From Ustilaginoidea virens (lineage: Eukaryota > Ascomycota > Sordariomycetes > Hypocreales > Clavicipitaceae), in contig NC_057317.1 in the NCBI RefSeq assembly GCF_000687475.1, positions 186,001-250,000 on the forward strand: a DNA stretch of 64,000 bases, given 5' to 3'. The notes under the pieces were generated by a model. The model searched no databases. It had not been told where the DNA came from and saw only the letters and a program-made list of their open reading frames with translations. The position numbers were made by a program, and so were the translations under genes. This document shows, one piece after another, positions 22,501 to 34,200 of the stretch. Numbering within the stretch: position 1 is the stretch's first letter; the number at the start of each line of letters is the position of its first letter.

Positions 22501-25217
22501 AGACCTCTTTTATTACTTTCACCTACCAAAATGAAGGTATAGGCCCTATTTTAAGTGGCCTAGAGGGCAAATTCGACTTCCTACCGTCTTCCATTTTAGA
22601 GGGGGTAAACATCGACCAAATTGCTCTGGAAGAGCCTATCTGGAAGTCGCCTCGCCTAGATATGCCTATTTCGTCTAAGACCGACGGTATGGGCCTAGTC
22701 GAAGGCACAGGCCTACCACAGGCCACGGATCCACCACAACCAGTAGGCCTACCAATTAGCCCGCCACAGCACTCTGCAATATTTCCTAGCAATTCGCCGT
22801 CTTTCGATTCTAAATCGCTTTAGCCTAACTCAGCTTTTCAGCTTAGGCAAGATGGTCCTTTTTCACCAGCTAAGGAATTTGCGCCTTTTTCCCATACAAA
22901 AAGGCTGCAAATGCTAGGAAATACAGAAAGCTCTCATTACTAGGAATCTCAACTATAGAGATTTTCCGAATCTATCACAAAAGTGGGCATAACCCACACA
23001 AGTGAAAATTCTAACTTGCCCTATATAGCAAATTTTCAATAGTCTGAATCTCAAAGCCCTACACACACTGATTTTCTGCGACTTTCCGACACAATAGATT
23101 TTGCCTTTTCGCCCGGCTTCCTAGTAAATGCAGTATTTCGCTATAGTAAAACGCTGCCTACACTAGAATATCTAAAATTCGAGAGTCCAGATATCGCCTC
23201 AAATGAGAGACTGTAGGAGAAAATGTTTCGAGTATTAGAAAAGGTGCCTATTCAGCTATACCAGGTTAGGGCTACTAGGGGTAGAATTCGAGGAAGAATA
23301 CAGCTACGGATATAAGACGTGCAAGGTATCCTAGGTTATGGATACTATAGGTCACTATTAGACCTACAGACTGACCAATAGTCTAACTAATAGTCTGACC
23401 TATAGACTGACTAATGGGGTGCTTTCCTACCCACCCAGCCGAAAAACGACCAGATTTTCGGATACCTAGGCAGCCTCCTAGAGGCTTCTACACAGGATTT
23501 CCCCCCTTCCTATGCTTTTTACGATATTTGCTGTGCAGTAAAGATTAAGGCTGCAAAACGGGCCCTAGAAGGTGTGCCTAATAGCTGGAAGGAAGTCTTA
23601 TACAGCCCACAAAAGGATAGCTGGGTTAAGGCCTTATTTTCGGAATTCGAGTAATTAATCGACTTAAATATCTTCTAATTTATACTAAAGGCTAGTGTTC
23701 CTACTAGTAGGAAGATATTACGCAACCGGCCTATTTTTTGTATAAAGAAAGATGCGAATAATAACCCGGTTAAATATAAGGCACGATTAGTTGTTAAAGG
23801 CTTTATGTAGGTATCTGGGCAAGACTTTACGGAGACCTATACCTCTACTTCGATCCCACCAATATAGAGGATTATCCTTGCTCTTGCTGCTGCAAACAAC
23901 TGGGAAATAGAGCAGATCGACTTTATTAGTGCCTTTCTAAATAGTAAACTACTAGAGACGATTTATATAGAGATTCTAGCTGGTTTTCTAGAATTTGCAG
24001 AAAGCCTACTCTCACCTAACCCAGCCTTATGGTCTGACCAGTAGCGTTGTCGACTTCTAGCCTTGCTTACTAAAGTTAGATATGACCCCTCTGTATTATA
24101 GGTCATACTGTTGAAGAAAGCCTTGTATGGGCTAAAATAAGGCCCTCGCGAATAGTAGTTACGGTTAAAAGACCTTTTAGTGTAAGAGGGTTTTAAGCCG
24201 TTACTTTCTGATGCTGCCGTTTTCTATAATAAAGGAATGTATACCTTTATTATAACCTATATAGATGACTGCTTGATTGTCGGTCCGGATTTTAGCTATA
24301 TTGACCAGCTTAAGACTAAGTTTTATAAGGTTTATGCTATAGAAGACTGAGGACCTGCCTCCTTCTTTCTTGGAGTGTAGATTATTAGGGATAGAGAAAA
24401 GGGCCTGTTATGGCTGTACTAATCGCAATTTATTGCGGAAGTCCTTAAGAAGTTTAACCTTAAGGACGCACGACCGCATCTAATCCTACTATAGCCTGGT
24501 ATACTTGCTGAGGCTGATGATACGCCGCTGGATGCTAGTAATTAATACTTATTCTAGTAGCTGGTAGGGATATTGATGTGGTTGATGATGATGTTAAGAC
24601 CTGACCTTGCCTTTCTAACGCAATACCTGTCACGATATATGCAACAGGCTTCCACTATATAGCTTAATGCTGCTAAGGGCGCTTTTCGCTACTTAGCTGG
24701 TACGGCTAATATAGCCATTTATTACCGAGCCGCTAAAGCTACCGTAGTATTAGCTGCGTTTTCTGATAGCGATTTTACTGGTTGTCGCCTTACTTCTAAG
24801 TCTATTGGTGGTTATCTTACTACCTTGAATGGTGGGCCTATTAGCTGGAGGTTAAAACGGTCTTCGACTGTGGTTTTATTAACGCTTGAAGCCGAGTCTA
24901 ATGCAATACTTAAGGCGCTTCGCGAAGTGGAGTGGATATCTAATTTATTTAAAGAAATCCAGGTCGATATTCAACGCCCGATACTACTATACTGCGATAA
25001 CTAGGGGTCTATTTCTAACGCAAATGACCCAAATCAGCATGCCCGCACTAAGCATACCTTGCTTAAATTCCGGTATATACGTGAGAAGGCCTATAGTGGC
25101 CTGGTAAAAATATCTTATTTACCCACGACAGATATGCCTGCGGATGGACTCACCAAACTACTTCCAAGCCCGAAATTCCCTATATTTCGGCAGCTATTAG
25201 GGCTGCAATCCCTATAG
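19569..25217 (+). pseudogene. Family B copia Gag-Pol, start codon lost
   Basis: A frame of 1883 codons ending TAG 25215-25217. The homologous start codon position (19569) is ATA, not ATG: ATAGCCAGTCAG stands where A2 has ATGGCAGAGTCA. Gag shows a coiled-coil-like segment (EIAQLREDQQEIRKEF). Then come the protease LYDTGST (about 20957), integrase with VDRKSRF (about 21900), a linker that stays open at 22218-22823, RT with YIDD (about 24260) and RNase H (24760-25200). Stops are frequent and fit TGG to TAG and CAG/CAA to TAG/TAA. No indel disrupts the frame, so decay has been by transitions only. Confidence 0.92.
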
Positions 25218-25304
25218 CATCATCATCTTTTTTTTCTGATTTTTTACAGGGTTTCTTTCTTTTATTCTAACGCTAGGATTAGCCATATTGCTAATCAGAG
25301 GGGG

Positions 25305-26050
25305 TGTTGAAATCAGCGCCTTTTTAGCTGTATTTTGGTACTGGTCTCGCCACCATACGACGTCTCTGCGTTGAGATATCGCGGTGGCTATACCAGGCGC
25401 TATAGTGGGGCACAGCGCCCCACAACGCCGATTACAGTAGGCCACAGCGCCGGTCACGGCACCGGCACAGCGCCCCACAGCCGGCCACAGCGGCCGGTCA
25501 CAGCGGGCCACAGGGCCCACAACAGGCGGCGCATTTCTACAGGATTACCAAATGGGCAAATCAGCACTTTTGGCCTTCTACATACAGTCACCCGCTACAC
25601 CACGCCTTTACGGCACACCGGTATAGGGCTTCCGGCCCGTACGGCACACCGATATAGGGCTTCCGGCCCATACGGCAGGCTATTATAGGGCATCCGGCAC
25701 ACCGCTATAAGCCACTGGGCTTGGTTGGGTGTGCACTAGGTAGGATATTGGGCACAGACTGGGCACGGTTAGGCAGACCGACTTTTCGTCGGGTTTTTCG
25801 CTATTTTTGCGGTTTTTCATTATTTTCAACCACTTTTTCAAGATGGTAGAAATATGCCCAAAATTCCCTCTTTCTAGCTAGAATAGTTACCAACAATTAG
25901 AATCAGATTTCCCTGACATCTTTGCTCTGGTCAACCTCTTATGCGCTTTAAATCTTTAACCAGCTCTTTGTTTTATTCTGCAACGCCTTGTACGCCACTG
26001 TCGGTATCCAGTACATTTCCAACAGTGTTCTGAATCACCATTTTGCAACA
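25305..26050 (+). repeat. Family B 3' LTR (746 bp)
   Basis: Same length and ends as the 5' LTR, differing at about ten sites, each a C/T or G/A transition. Confidence 0.95.
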
Positions 26051-26055
26051 TAGGG
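26051..26055 (+). repeat. Target-site duplication TAGGG (right), element B
   Basis: Perfect partner of 18539-18543. Confidence 0.93.
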
Positions 26056-27164
26056 TTTTCGTATATAATAGCACCTTTATCGCGGTCTATATTAACGACC
26101 TCCTTATCGTCGGACCTAATAAGCAGAGAGTAACCTATATTAAAAAAAAATTATCTAAATAATTCTAAATAAGCGACCTCGGACCCTATAGCTACTACCT
26201 AAGTATAGCAATTTCCCGGGATCGCCGTAAATATATACTATTACTATTATAATAAGCGTATATTATAAAGATCCTATAAGACCTAGGGATATTAGAATGT
26301 GCTATAATAAAGAACCTAATTAACCTAAAAGTCAGACTTATTTCCGCCACCGATATAAATATACTAGACCTAAAACTAAAAAGTTAGTATATAATAGCAA
26401 TAGGATGCCTTATATATGCGATGCTTAGTATTCGGCTAGATATCGCATTTAGTATTTCCCTTTACAGCCGATTTATATAAAACCTAATGCCTACTTATAC
26501 TATAGCTATTAAACGGATTCTATACTACCTAAAAGGCATATTATACCTCGTACTCTAATATAAGGGTGACCTAAGCGATATATAAGGATAGATAAATACA
26601 GACTAAGGAGGTAATATTAAAATAAGGCGCTCTACCTCTAGGTATATTTTTAATATCGGTAGTAGAGTAATTAGCTAGAGCTTACGATACTAAGCAATTA
26701 TTATACTTTCGACTATAGAAGCAGAATATATAGGCTAAACCTAAGCGGCAAAAGAAGCCATTTAGCTATACGAGCTCCTTACCGAACTAATAGGATAGGT
26801 AAAATAATAGTCCGATATTAAAGCGATTATTATTTATAGTAATAACTAAAGAGCTATCTTAATAATAAAAAACCCTAAGTTCCATACTCGAATAAAGCAT
26901 ATTGCTATCTAATAATACTTCATTAGGGAGAGAGTCGCAGATAGATAGATCGACCTAGAATATATACTAATAGACCATTAAATTGCAGATAGCCTAATAA
27001 AGCCGCTATCTAGTCAATCTTTTAAAAAATTTCGTAATACCTTCGGCCTTATAGATATAAGAGATACGAGGCTATAATCTAAATAAAGGGGAGTCTAATT
27101 AGCACCTATCTCTTAAGGGGGAGATATATATATAATAAGCTTATTATAAGAAAATCACTCTTTA

Positions 27165-27490
27165 TTTCTATATGGGTTAGATATAAGGTAGTACGATCGC
27201 CCTTATTTCTGTATAGGCTAGGTATAAGGTAATATAACCGCCCTTATTATATGCGTTAGATATACGATAGCATAATCGTCCTTTTTATATGCATTAGATA
27301 TATAATAGTATAGCCGTCTTCTTTATATGCGTTAGATACGCAATAATATAATCGTCCTCTTTATATATATTAGACATACGATAGTATAATCGTCCTCTTT
27401 ATATGCATTAGATATGCGACGATATAATCGCCTTTCTTATATATATTAGATACGTAACGGTATAATCGCCCTCTCTATATATATTAGAAT
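27165..27490 (+). repeat. Tandem ~38-bp repeats in element C 3' region
   Basis: About eight degenerate copies of a 38-40 bp unit resembling TTAGATATACGATAGTATAA followed by TCGTCCTCTTTATATG. Copies differ mainly by A/G and C/T. Confidence 0.75.
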
Positions 27491-27566
27491 AATACTAAAA
27501 GCGAGGGAAGAATGGGTACTATAGGTATTACTATCTAAGAAGAACTACTATTGGTTCGAGGGGGAG

Positions 27567-27717
27567 TATTAATATCGGAAATCTGGGTTGATCTGATGCC
27601 TCGGACTAATATTATCCCGACCCGATAATACTCTTCTCTCTATCTTCTGTAGACTCTATACGTTAGTTCTTTATCGTATTAATACAACACAATATAATCA
27701 TATTGCTACAATTAACA
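27567..27717 (+). repeat. Element C 3' LTR (151 bp)
   Basis: Starts TATTAA (RIP-altered TGTTAA) after a purine tract and ends TTAACA, giving a 6-bp inverted repeat once the TpG to TpA change is allowed for. The matching 5' LTR is not in the window. Confidence 0.6.
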
Positions 27718-29858
27718 GTTTGAGCAACCCAGATTTTCAGCCAAGTGCGTTTCCCCCCATGATGCCGCGTTGGTGAGGAAGCAGCCGAGGCCGGAGCAAC
27801 ATCTATACAGACTCGGCAAAGACTGCTTCACAGAGCTCATCCACGGTACCGAATAGATTGAGTCCAGCAACCGTCTGCCCAATGAGGCGCAACTCCGCGT
27901 CTGTCGAGCTTCCTCTCTCCCTGCTCGATTCGCCACGCCTCGCCGACGGGCAGCCCAGTCGCTTCACGTCGATTGATACGTCTTGCCAGCCCGCAGCCGC
28001 ATCGACCGTCTCATGACTCGCTCGTCGGTCGCATAAGCCTCGCTCGTCGGTCGCATAAGCCTCGCTCGTCGGTCGCATAAGCCTCGCTCGTGGGCCAGAT
28101 TATCCCCGTGGCATAGCCGGCTTCGGCGGCTGCACTCCGAGGCGGAACTTTTTACGCCAATATCCTGATTCCCCTTGCCCACGTGGACCTGTTTTCCAGA
28201 GGCGAGCGAGCCAGCGTTAGTACTGCTTTGCTGGTGCTCGCCATTCTCGCAGATCCGCTTGACGGCCATCTGGCGTTTTCCGGTTCCGCCTGAAAATCAA
28301 ACACGATGAAAGCCCATGTTTGGCCGTCCAATCTCCAACATCCCCGATGACCGCTATCCCCGGCTTGCCAGCAGCAATCGCCAAGGCGAGGCCCGCTGCC
28401 CACGCTGCAGCGTTGGGCATGACGGCATATACGGGCCCCGGCACTCGACTGCGTTGCCGTGAGGCCGCGCAGGCATTTCGAGGCCGTGACTCCAAACCAT
28501 CGGGTAAAGCCTTCCACGTTGATTTGACCCCGGCCAGCGCACTCCAGACCGTGCGAGCGATTACCGTGGAGAGCAATCCCGGGGCTAGTTCGGCTTTAAA
28601 GAACTTGCTGGGATTTACCGCCCTAACTTTAAGCGAGTGCCACATACTAATTCAGAGCGAAGCGCCAAGGCCTCGCATGAAATGGGGGTCAATTCGGACC
28701 ACCCATGCTCGCCACCCCCCCCCCCCCCCCCCAACAGCTTCCCTTCTAACGCCGCATTTTGAACGGCCGCGCCCCCGGTACGACAGGGGCTTTTCCCCTC
28801 AGCGCCTTCGAGCCTCGAGCCTCGAGCCTTCTCTGGGCGATCGCCGTTGCCGCTGGTGCACTAAGCTCGGGCGCTTGGACGCCCCTCGGTGACGCTTTGC
28901 GTCGCTGACCCCGCATGCTAGATGCTGGGCAATCAGGACGCAGGATACGTGAGCCCCGCGATGCTGCTTCCCGTTGCTGTACATGTCACGCGTGTGCTTG
29001 CTGACGCCTCGGCCATGTTGCAGGGGTCCAGTGTCGGCCTTCCATCAAGGTTCAAACTGGGGCCATCGAGAAGTCAAGGGGGTGGGGGGTCCTGGACACG
29101 GACACGGACATTGAGCTAGTTGACTGGAGAATCAGGCACCGTCAAATCTGGCCGTCCTTGCCGCCGACGGCACGGGCCGCCCCGGTATCGCGGCAGCGGC
29201 AGCGGCAGCGGCAGCTGGAGCGACGTTGACGTTGACGTTGACGTGACGTTGACGTGTCGTGCCGGCAGCACTTTCTGCGTCGCGGCGATTCCGGGGCCCG
29301 GCGTCTCTGCTCCGCCCCCAATCGGGCGGAAAACCCGGAGCAAGGCGGGGAGCGGCGCCGGATGCAAAAAACCACAACGGAGGCTTTGGCTGCGAAGCTC
29401 TCGAAGTCGGTGAGGCTGACCACTAGGCCGTACGGACGCGGCTGTAGCCACGGTAGCCGCGACATGAGAGTATTTTGCCACGGTATGATAAGCCCACTAG
29501 GCGGCAGGCGGCAGGCGGCGTACACCTTGGGCCAAGTTCGGCATGATGGACTCGGCACCCGCCAGATCACATGCGGCGAGGCATCTCGCGCAAACTTGGG
29601 CATCTCGCGGTCGAGGCGCACTGTCCATCGTCGTCGTCCTGCTCCGGCAAAACATGATTTGATTTTCAAAAAAACGAACGTGATCCTATCTACCCCGAAT
29701 CAATCTGCTAGCGTACACTCTACGGGAGTTTATCCCGCTCACCCCAGCCCCTTCCCTTCGACCGCTCCCCTCCCCCATCCCCCACCGGGGCACTTGCTTC
29801 TCCGTGACGCGCACCCATTTCACAAAGTCAGAGCACACGTAGGCAACTTGCTTACCCC
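27718..29858. other. Gene-poor GC-rich stretch, no confident gene
   Basis: Moderately GC-rich. Overlapping open frames on both strands at 28150-28890 and 29120-29860 have no family I recognise, and the overlapping frames argue against each other. It contains a 22-bp tandem repeat (28019-28092), an 18-C run (28715-28732), CGGCAG repeats (29191-29214) and GTTGAC repeats (29224-29250). It could include the 3' flank of the aspartic protease gene. Confidence 0.5.
28019..28092. repeat. 22-bp tandem repeat, 3.4 copies
   Basis: Unit CGCTCGTCGGTCGCATAAGC plus CT: three exact copies (28019-28040, 28041-28062, 28063-28084) and a partial one. There are no spacers, so this is a minisatellite and not a CRISPR array. 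Confidence 0.9.
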
Positions 29859-31176
29859 CTAGACCAGGTCCTTCTTGGCGAACCCGAGCCGCGGCTGACC
29901 CTGCGACTCGTCAAACACCGCAAAGACGGCCTTGAGGAAGATGTCGCCGTAAATGTTGAACGGGAGCCCCGCGCTGCCCTGGATGCCCCCCACGCACTTG
30001 TTGCCGTGCATGACGGCGTATTTGAGGTACCTGCCCGGGATGGTGAACTGGCGGCCCTCGATGTAGACGCTAAAGTTGGGCAAGACCTGGTTGCAGGGGT
30101 AGATGAAGATGGAGCCCCTGTAGAGCGTGGACCCGGGCACCTGGGCGTAGTAGGCAAAGGCGGCCTGCTGCTGGACGTAGAGCAGCGAGGAGCCCGTGTC
30201 GGCGATGCTGGCGCCCTGGTTGCCCGTCACCTTGGGCTGCCGGCCGACCTTGAAGCCGCTGGGGAAGAAGGTCCAGAAGCCGGTCGACGGGTCGACGGGC
30301 GTGTAGGTGATGTCGCCCTTGTACTTGGACGGCTTGATGACGCCAAAGTCAAAGGTCCCGGTGGCCTGGTGCTTGAGGTCGACGGTCCAGAGCTTGTTCC
30401 GCAGGCCGGGCTTGACGTTGTCGAAAAAGGTGCGCTGCTTGACCGGCCGGACGGTGTTTATGGCGCTGAAGGCGAGGCCCAGGAGCCCGTCGCTGCCGTG
30501 CTGGCCGGTAAACTCGGCTGAGACGGCCGTGGCCGCCTCGACGGCCTGCCCCGTGGCAACCACGCCACCGACGTCAACTGTGTCGGTGAAGACGACGCCT
30601 CTGGCGCCGGAGCGGTCTCCGTACGTAATGTTCCAGGTGTATCCGGGGAGAAGCTTCGCGGTGGGGGAGCGCCTGGGGTTGTAGACGGAGTGCCCGACCG
30701 ACAGGTTTGCCGGGCTGAGAGAGGATTGAACCCATCTAGAGGGGGGGGGCGGGGGGCGTAAGTTGACATCCAATTGCCGGAATGGATCTTTTGCGCGTGA
30801 AGCACGATAACTAATAATGACTGGGAAAAAAAAAAAAAAAAACTCACAGGTCGGAGGATCCCGAGTCAAATTCCAGGTAGAACGTCTGGAGCCCAATGGT
30901 GACAGGACAGAGGTAGGACACGTCGTTGGTCAGAGGGGTTGCCACTACGGTGCCTTCGTTCTGGGCGGCCTTTGATAGCTTTACCGGCGGCACGGCCCCG
31001 GCTTTTGCGTACTTGTTGTACGCACGGAGGAGGAGCTGCGCCGGCGGCAGGCCATGGTGCGGCTTCGCAATCATCTTTTGCCGAATCGACACGGAGCCCG
31101 ATTCCGACGCGGCGGCAGACCCGCCCAGCGTGGCAAAGATCACCAGCAAGGTGGCTGGGGTGAGAAGTTGAAGCAT
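29859..31176 (-). CDS. Secreted pepsin-type aspartic protease (A1 family)
   Basis: Two exons, 31176-30848 and 30735-29859, with a 112-bp intron (GTGAGT...TCTAG); 401 aa. It is an endopeptidase of the penicillopepsin/aspergillopepsin type, probably secreted and active at acid pH. Residues 1-22 form a hydrophobic signal peptide, and about 23-80 look like a propeptide. The two catalytic motifs are FDSGSSDLW (Asp104, at the splice junction) and IADTGSS (Asp289). The Tyr flap is in NITYGDRSG (about residues 145-153). DSG instead of DTG at the first site is a tolerated variant. Cys at about 340 and 369 may form the usual C-terminal disulfide. ATG 31174-31176 was chosen because it begins the signal peptide; longer upstream reading adds 26 residues that do not look like one. 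Length is normal for the family. Confidence 0.93.
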
Positions 31177-31259
31177 TGCGTCGGAGCGCTCAGATCGAGG
31201 ATGAAGACGAGTTGGCGTGAATGATGAAGATGGCAGCGAAAGTCCAGGTGGCAAGGCTG

Positions 31260-31265
31260 TTTATA
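31260..31265 (-). promoter_or_regulatory. Possible TATA box of the aspartic protease gene
   Basis: TATAAA on the minus strand, about 85-90 bp upstream of the ATG at 31176. The spacing fits a fungal core promoter with a short leader. Confidence 0.45.
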
Positions 31266-34200
31266 AGTCATGGGGGAGCTTCCGAGCGTCCAGGGGCAGA
31301 ACCATCTCCTCGCCGTCTCATCGACGTCGGATGCGTTGCGTTTACAATTGCAGCCCCGTTTCGTTTCTAGGAGCATCGCCCGCTTGGAGCCGAATGCTGA
31401 GTAGAATGCTGCATCGACGGTAATGGCACTGGTTGGGTTATGGCTGGCACTCTGACGGTAAACACTTGAGCTGAAACGTGTTTTCATTTCATCATCACCG
31501 CACAATGCGCGCAACGCTGTATAGCGCTGTTAATAACGCATATCGATATGCTGGTCCTGGTGATAGCATGATAACCGACCATCGACCGCAAAATACCACG
31601 TTCTAATGTAGGAAGGTCCTGTTACCACTCCAAAGGCGCGCATACACAGCTCGGAAATGGTTAAAGCTCCCGTGATTAACAGCTGTCAGCCAAGCCGCTG
31701 TGTAGGTGTTGCATGAAATAAGGGGGTCCCAAGTCATTGTTGAACGAGGCGTGGCCCAACGCTCGGGTTTTGGGGTCATGGTAGGCGTTGTGACGCAATC
31801 ACTTGGGGGAACTAGTGCCTGACAGTAGCCTCAGATTGAAAAACCATCGAGGCTACGAGGCCCTTGCAGGTATAAAGTTGCTTGATGCGAGTGGGGGTCA
31901 GATGCTGGATTGGAAGATTGTGCCTGGCGCTTTCATCTCGACGTCGGTCCAGGTTTATCCTTTTGGAAAGTACTCCGTAAAACATGGTGAAGCGTCGTGA
32001 ATCGTCGTGAAGCGTCGTGAAGCGCGTCGTGAAGTTGCGTGAAGCTGCGTAAAGCTGCGCAACTAGCTCCAAGCCAAGCAGCCTCGCTGGTGTCGCGAGC
32101 GTTTACGCATGGCGCTTCGCGGCCGACCAGGGACAGACGCGTAACAAACAATTACCTGGGACTGCAAGAGGACCCCAGAGATTGGATTACCTCGAGAGGA
32201 TACAAGAGCACCTGAGACGACCACGTGGGAATCCGCCCAGATCCGTGTCGGCTGGCGCGCGGCAGCATCTCGACAGCACGCCACCCTGGCATGGGTCCGG
32301 CCCGTTTGGCGCGTCTGGGGAAGCCCACCGCGGGACTGCACAAGACGAGACGTGTTTTGACGCGTCCGTGCTGATGCAAAGGGCAGAGGCTCGTGAGCTA
32401 TGGGATTGGCATGTCGGCCGCTTTCTTTCAAGTTGCCCCCCCCCCCGATCTGCTAGGATAGCAATACCCGCCGTCGGATACGTTCTTTTCTTCAGCACCA
32501 TGCCTATTGAATGGATTAGTATAGCAAACTACGTCAGGTCGTGCCATGGAGAGCGTCGCTTTGAACGAAACTAGATGAAAATCACTTACTTAAGGTGTCG
32601 CGGCGTCAGGACGGGTTGCAATTGGAAGCCAAGGTGCCGCGCAGTGCAGTATGACTGGTGGTGCTACTGTGCTGCACAGTACATCCGTCTTGGGGTTTAT
32701 GAAATCAGGCAGAGGCAGGCACGGCACGGGCAATGCAATGGGTCTCCCCTGCCCCTGCCCCTGCCTTTACCCGGTCCTGCTTCCTGGTGCTTTTCCTGTT
32801 GTTGCGTGTTAGTAGGGGCCTAGCCCTACGAGTACGGTACGGTAGCTCCCGGCCATGTTGCTCTGCGACGATGATTTGCCCTGGTCTGGTACTTACATTT
32901 CCGCACTGTGATAGGTATGCATAGTGCGCTAAACGAAGCTGGCGTTCTAAAGTTGTCTGTGTCTGGCCCGTCGTCGTTTGCAATGGCGCTACGGATTACG
33001 TTCGATTCTATGAGGGTCAAGGTCGACTCGGGCTGGTGATAAATGCAAGGGCAATGCAATGCACCAGCTCCAGTGTCTTGGTCCAGGCCGCCAGCCGTGC
33101 GTGTCGCGGCGTCGGGCATTGATGGCTGTCAACTCCTGTCTGGTCGGTGCACGCCGCGGACGATGGCCTGGCCTGGCCGGCCCATACCATACATGCCGTC
33201 TGGTCAATTGCAACAATTGATTGATATTCACCAGACGGCTGGGGCACACCACAGCGGCCGCGCCTTGCTGAAACACCAGACTGCTGACCCCTTGCTGACA
33301 GACATCAATCATTTGATGCTCTCTGTCGCTGTCCCCCGTGCAGCCTTCATGTTGATCGGAGCAGTGAGGCATCGCGAGCGCGCACTGTGCGCAAAACTAC
33401 GACAACCATTCGAGTTGAGGGCAGCATTTCGTCGCGCACAGTATACCAGGCTGGTTAAAAGAGCAAGAAACAGCCAGAATCCTCCCATTGCATCATCTTA
33501 TGATACCAGCCTGCCTGTATCACTCCTTCACCATCAGGAAACTCATGATGCGATGCAGGCGCCCCGCTGTTCCCGGTGGATTCTCGTCCGACAATGGCAA
33601 GTGCTCACGACATAGTCGTCAGGCCAGCGTAGCCTAGCAAAATTGCATGTTAGCTTGGATAGACAATCGGCAATTGTTTGGCAAAATTCGTTGAATTAAA
33701 TGTCAATGTGATAGATGCACTCTGATACGCGGCTTGCACTTGACGCAAGCATCCGAAAGGCAAAGACAGGAGCATGCAAAGTCATGATTGCACATTTGAC
33801 GTCCAAAACAACTTGCGTTGCAAGGCCAACAGCATTGATACTTCTACACTCTTCCCTGGCCCCCTTTTCCCTTCAATCCCTGCAAACCAACAATCAAAAT
33901 CCAAGCCAAGACCAAAGTCCGACCAAGTCTCCTCCCTTCAAATCCCCACCAAACAAACTCGAGGTAGGCAGCGGCGGCGCTCGAACCGAATTTTTGTCCC
34001 AACCTAAAATGAAATTTCCTTTTGTTAGCCCACGCGAATGTCACGTGTCGGCTAAGCAGGTGCGGTGACAAGGAAAACCCCAAAGGGCAAATGAAAGTAC
34101 CCGACTTCCCCTCCCCAACAGGCCTCTCAGAGATACATTTGGTTTGATACAGGGGATTTGCAATTAGCGCACCGGATGTGCTCATACGATTAGCTGTTTC

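Larger units (their letters stand above)
18544..26050 (+). mobile_element. Complete family B copia retrotransposon
   Basis: A full-length 7507-bp element with two 746-bp LTRs (18544-19289 and 25305-26050), TSD TAGGG, the same half-tRNA primer site as family A and the same polypurine tract. Its polyprotein is clearly related to family A, but the LTRs are different. About ten differences separate the LTRs, all C/T or G/A. The reading frame holds from 19569 to 25217 without a frameshift but has many stops. Inserted in the RT gene of element C. Confidence 0.95.
26056..27717 (+). mobile_element. Element C, second half of RT, RNase H and 3' end
   Basis: RT resumes with VFVYNSTFIAVYINDLLIVGP, where YIND stands for YVDD. 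RNase H reads follow: RRSTSRYIFNIGSRVIS, LSTIEAEYIG, HTRIKHIAI and IADSLIKPLSSQSFKKFRN (to about 27045), all with RIP-type stops. After the coding end comes a repeat-rich untranslated part (27165-27490), a purine tract GAGGGGGAG at 27558-27566 and a short 3' LTR ending 27717. This marks the boundary with the gene island. Confidence 0.85.

Noticed and set aside
28019..28092. CRISPR-like direct repeat
   Set aside because: Repeats are head to tail without spacers, and the genome is eukaryotic.
28152..28892. Overlapping open frames on both strands (121-190 codons)
   Set aside because: No recognisable domain, and plus and minus frames overlap almost fully in GC-rich DNA. I could not decide for either.
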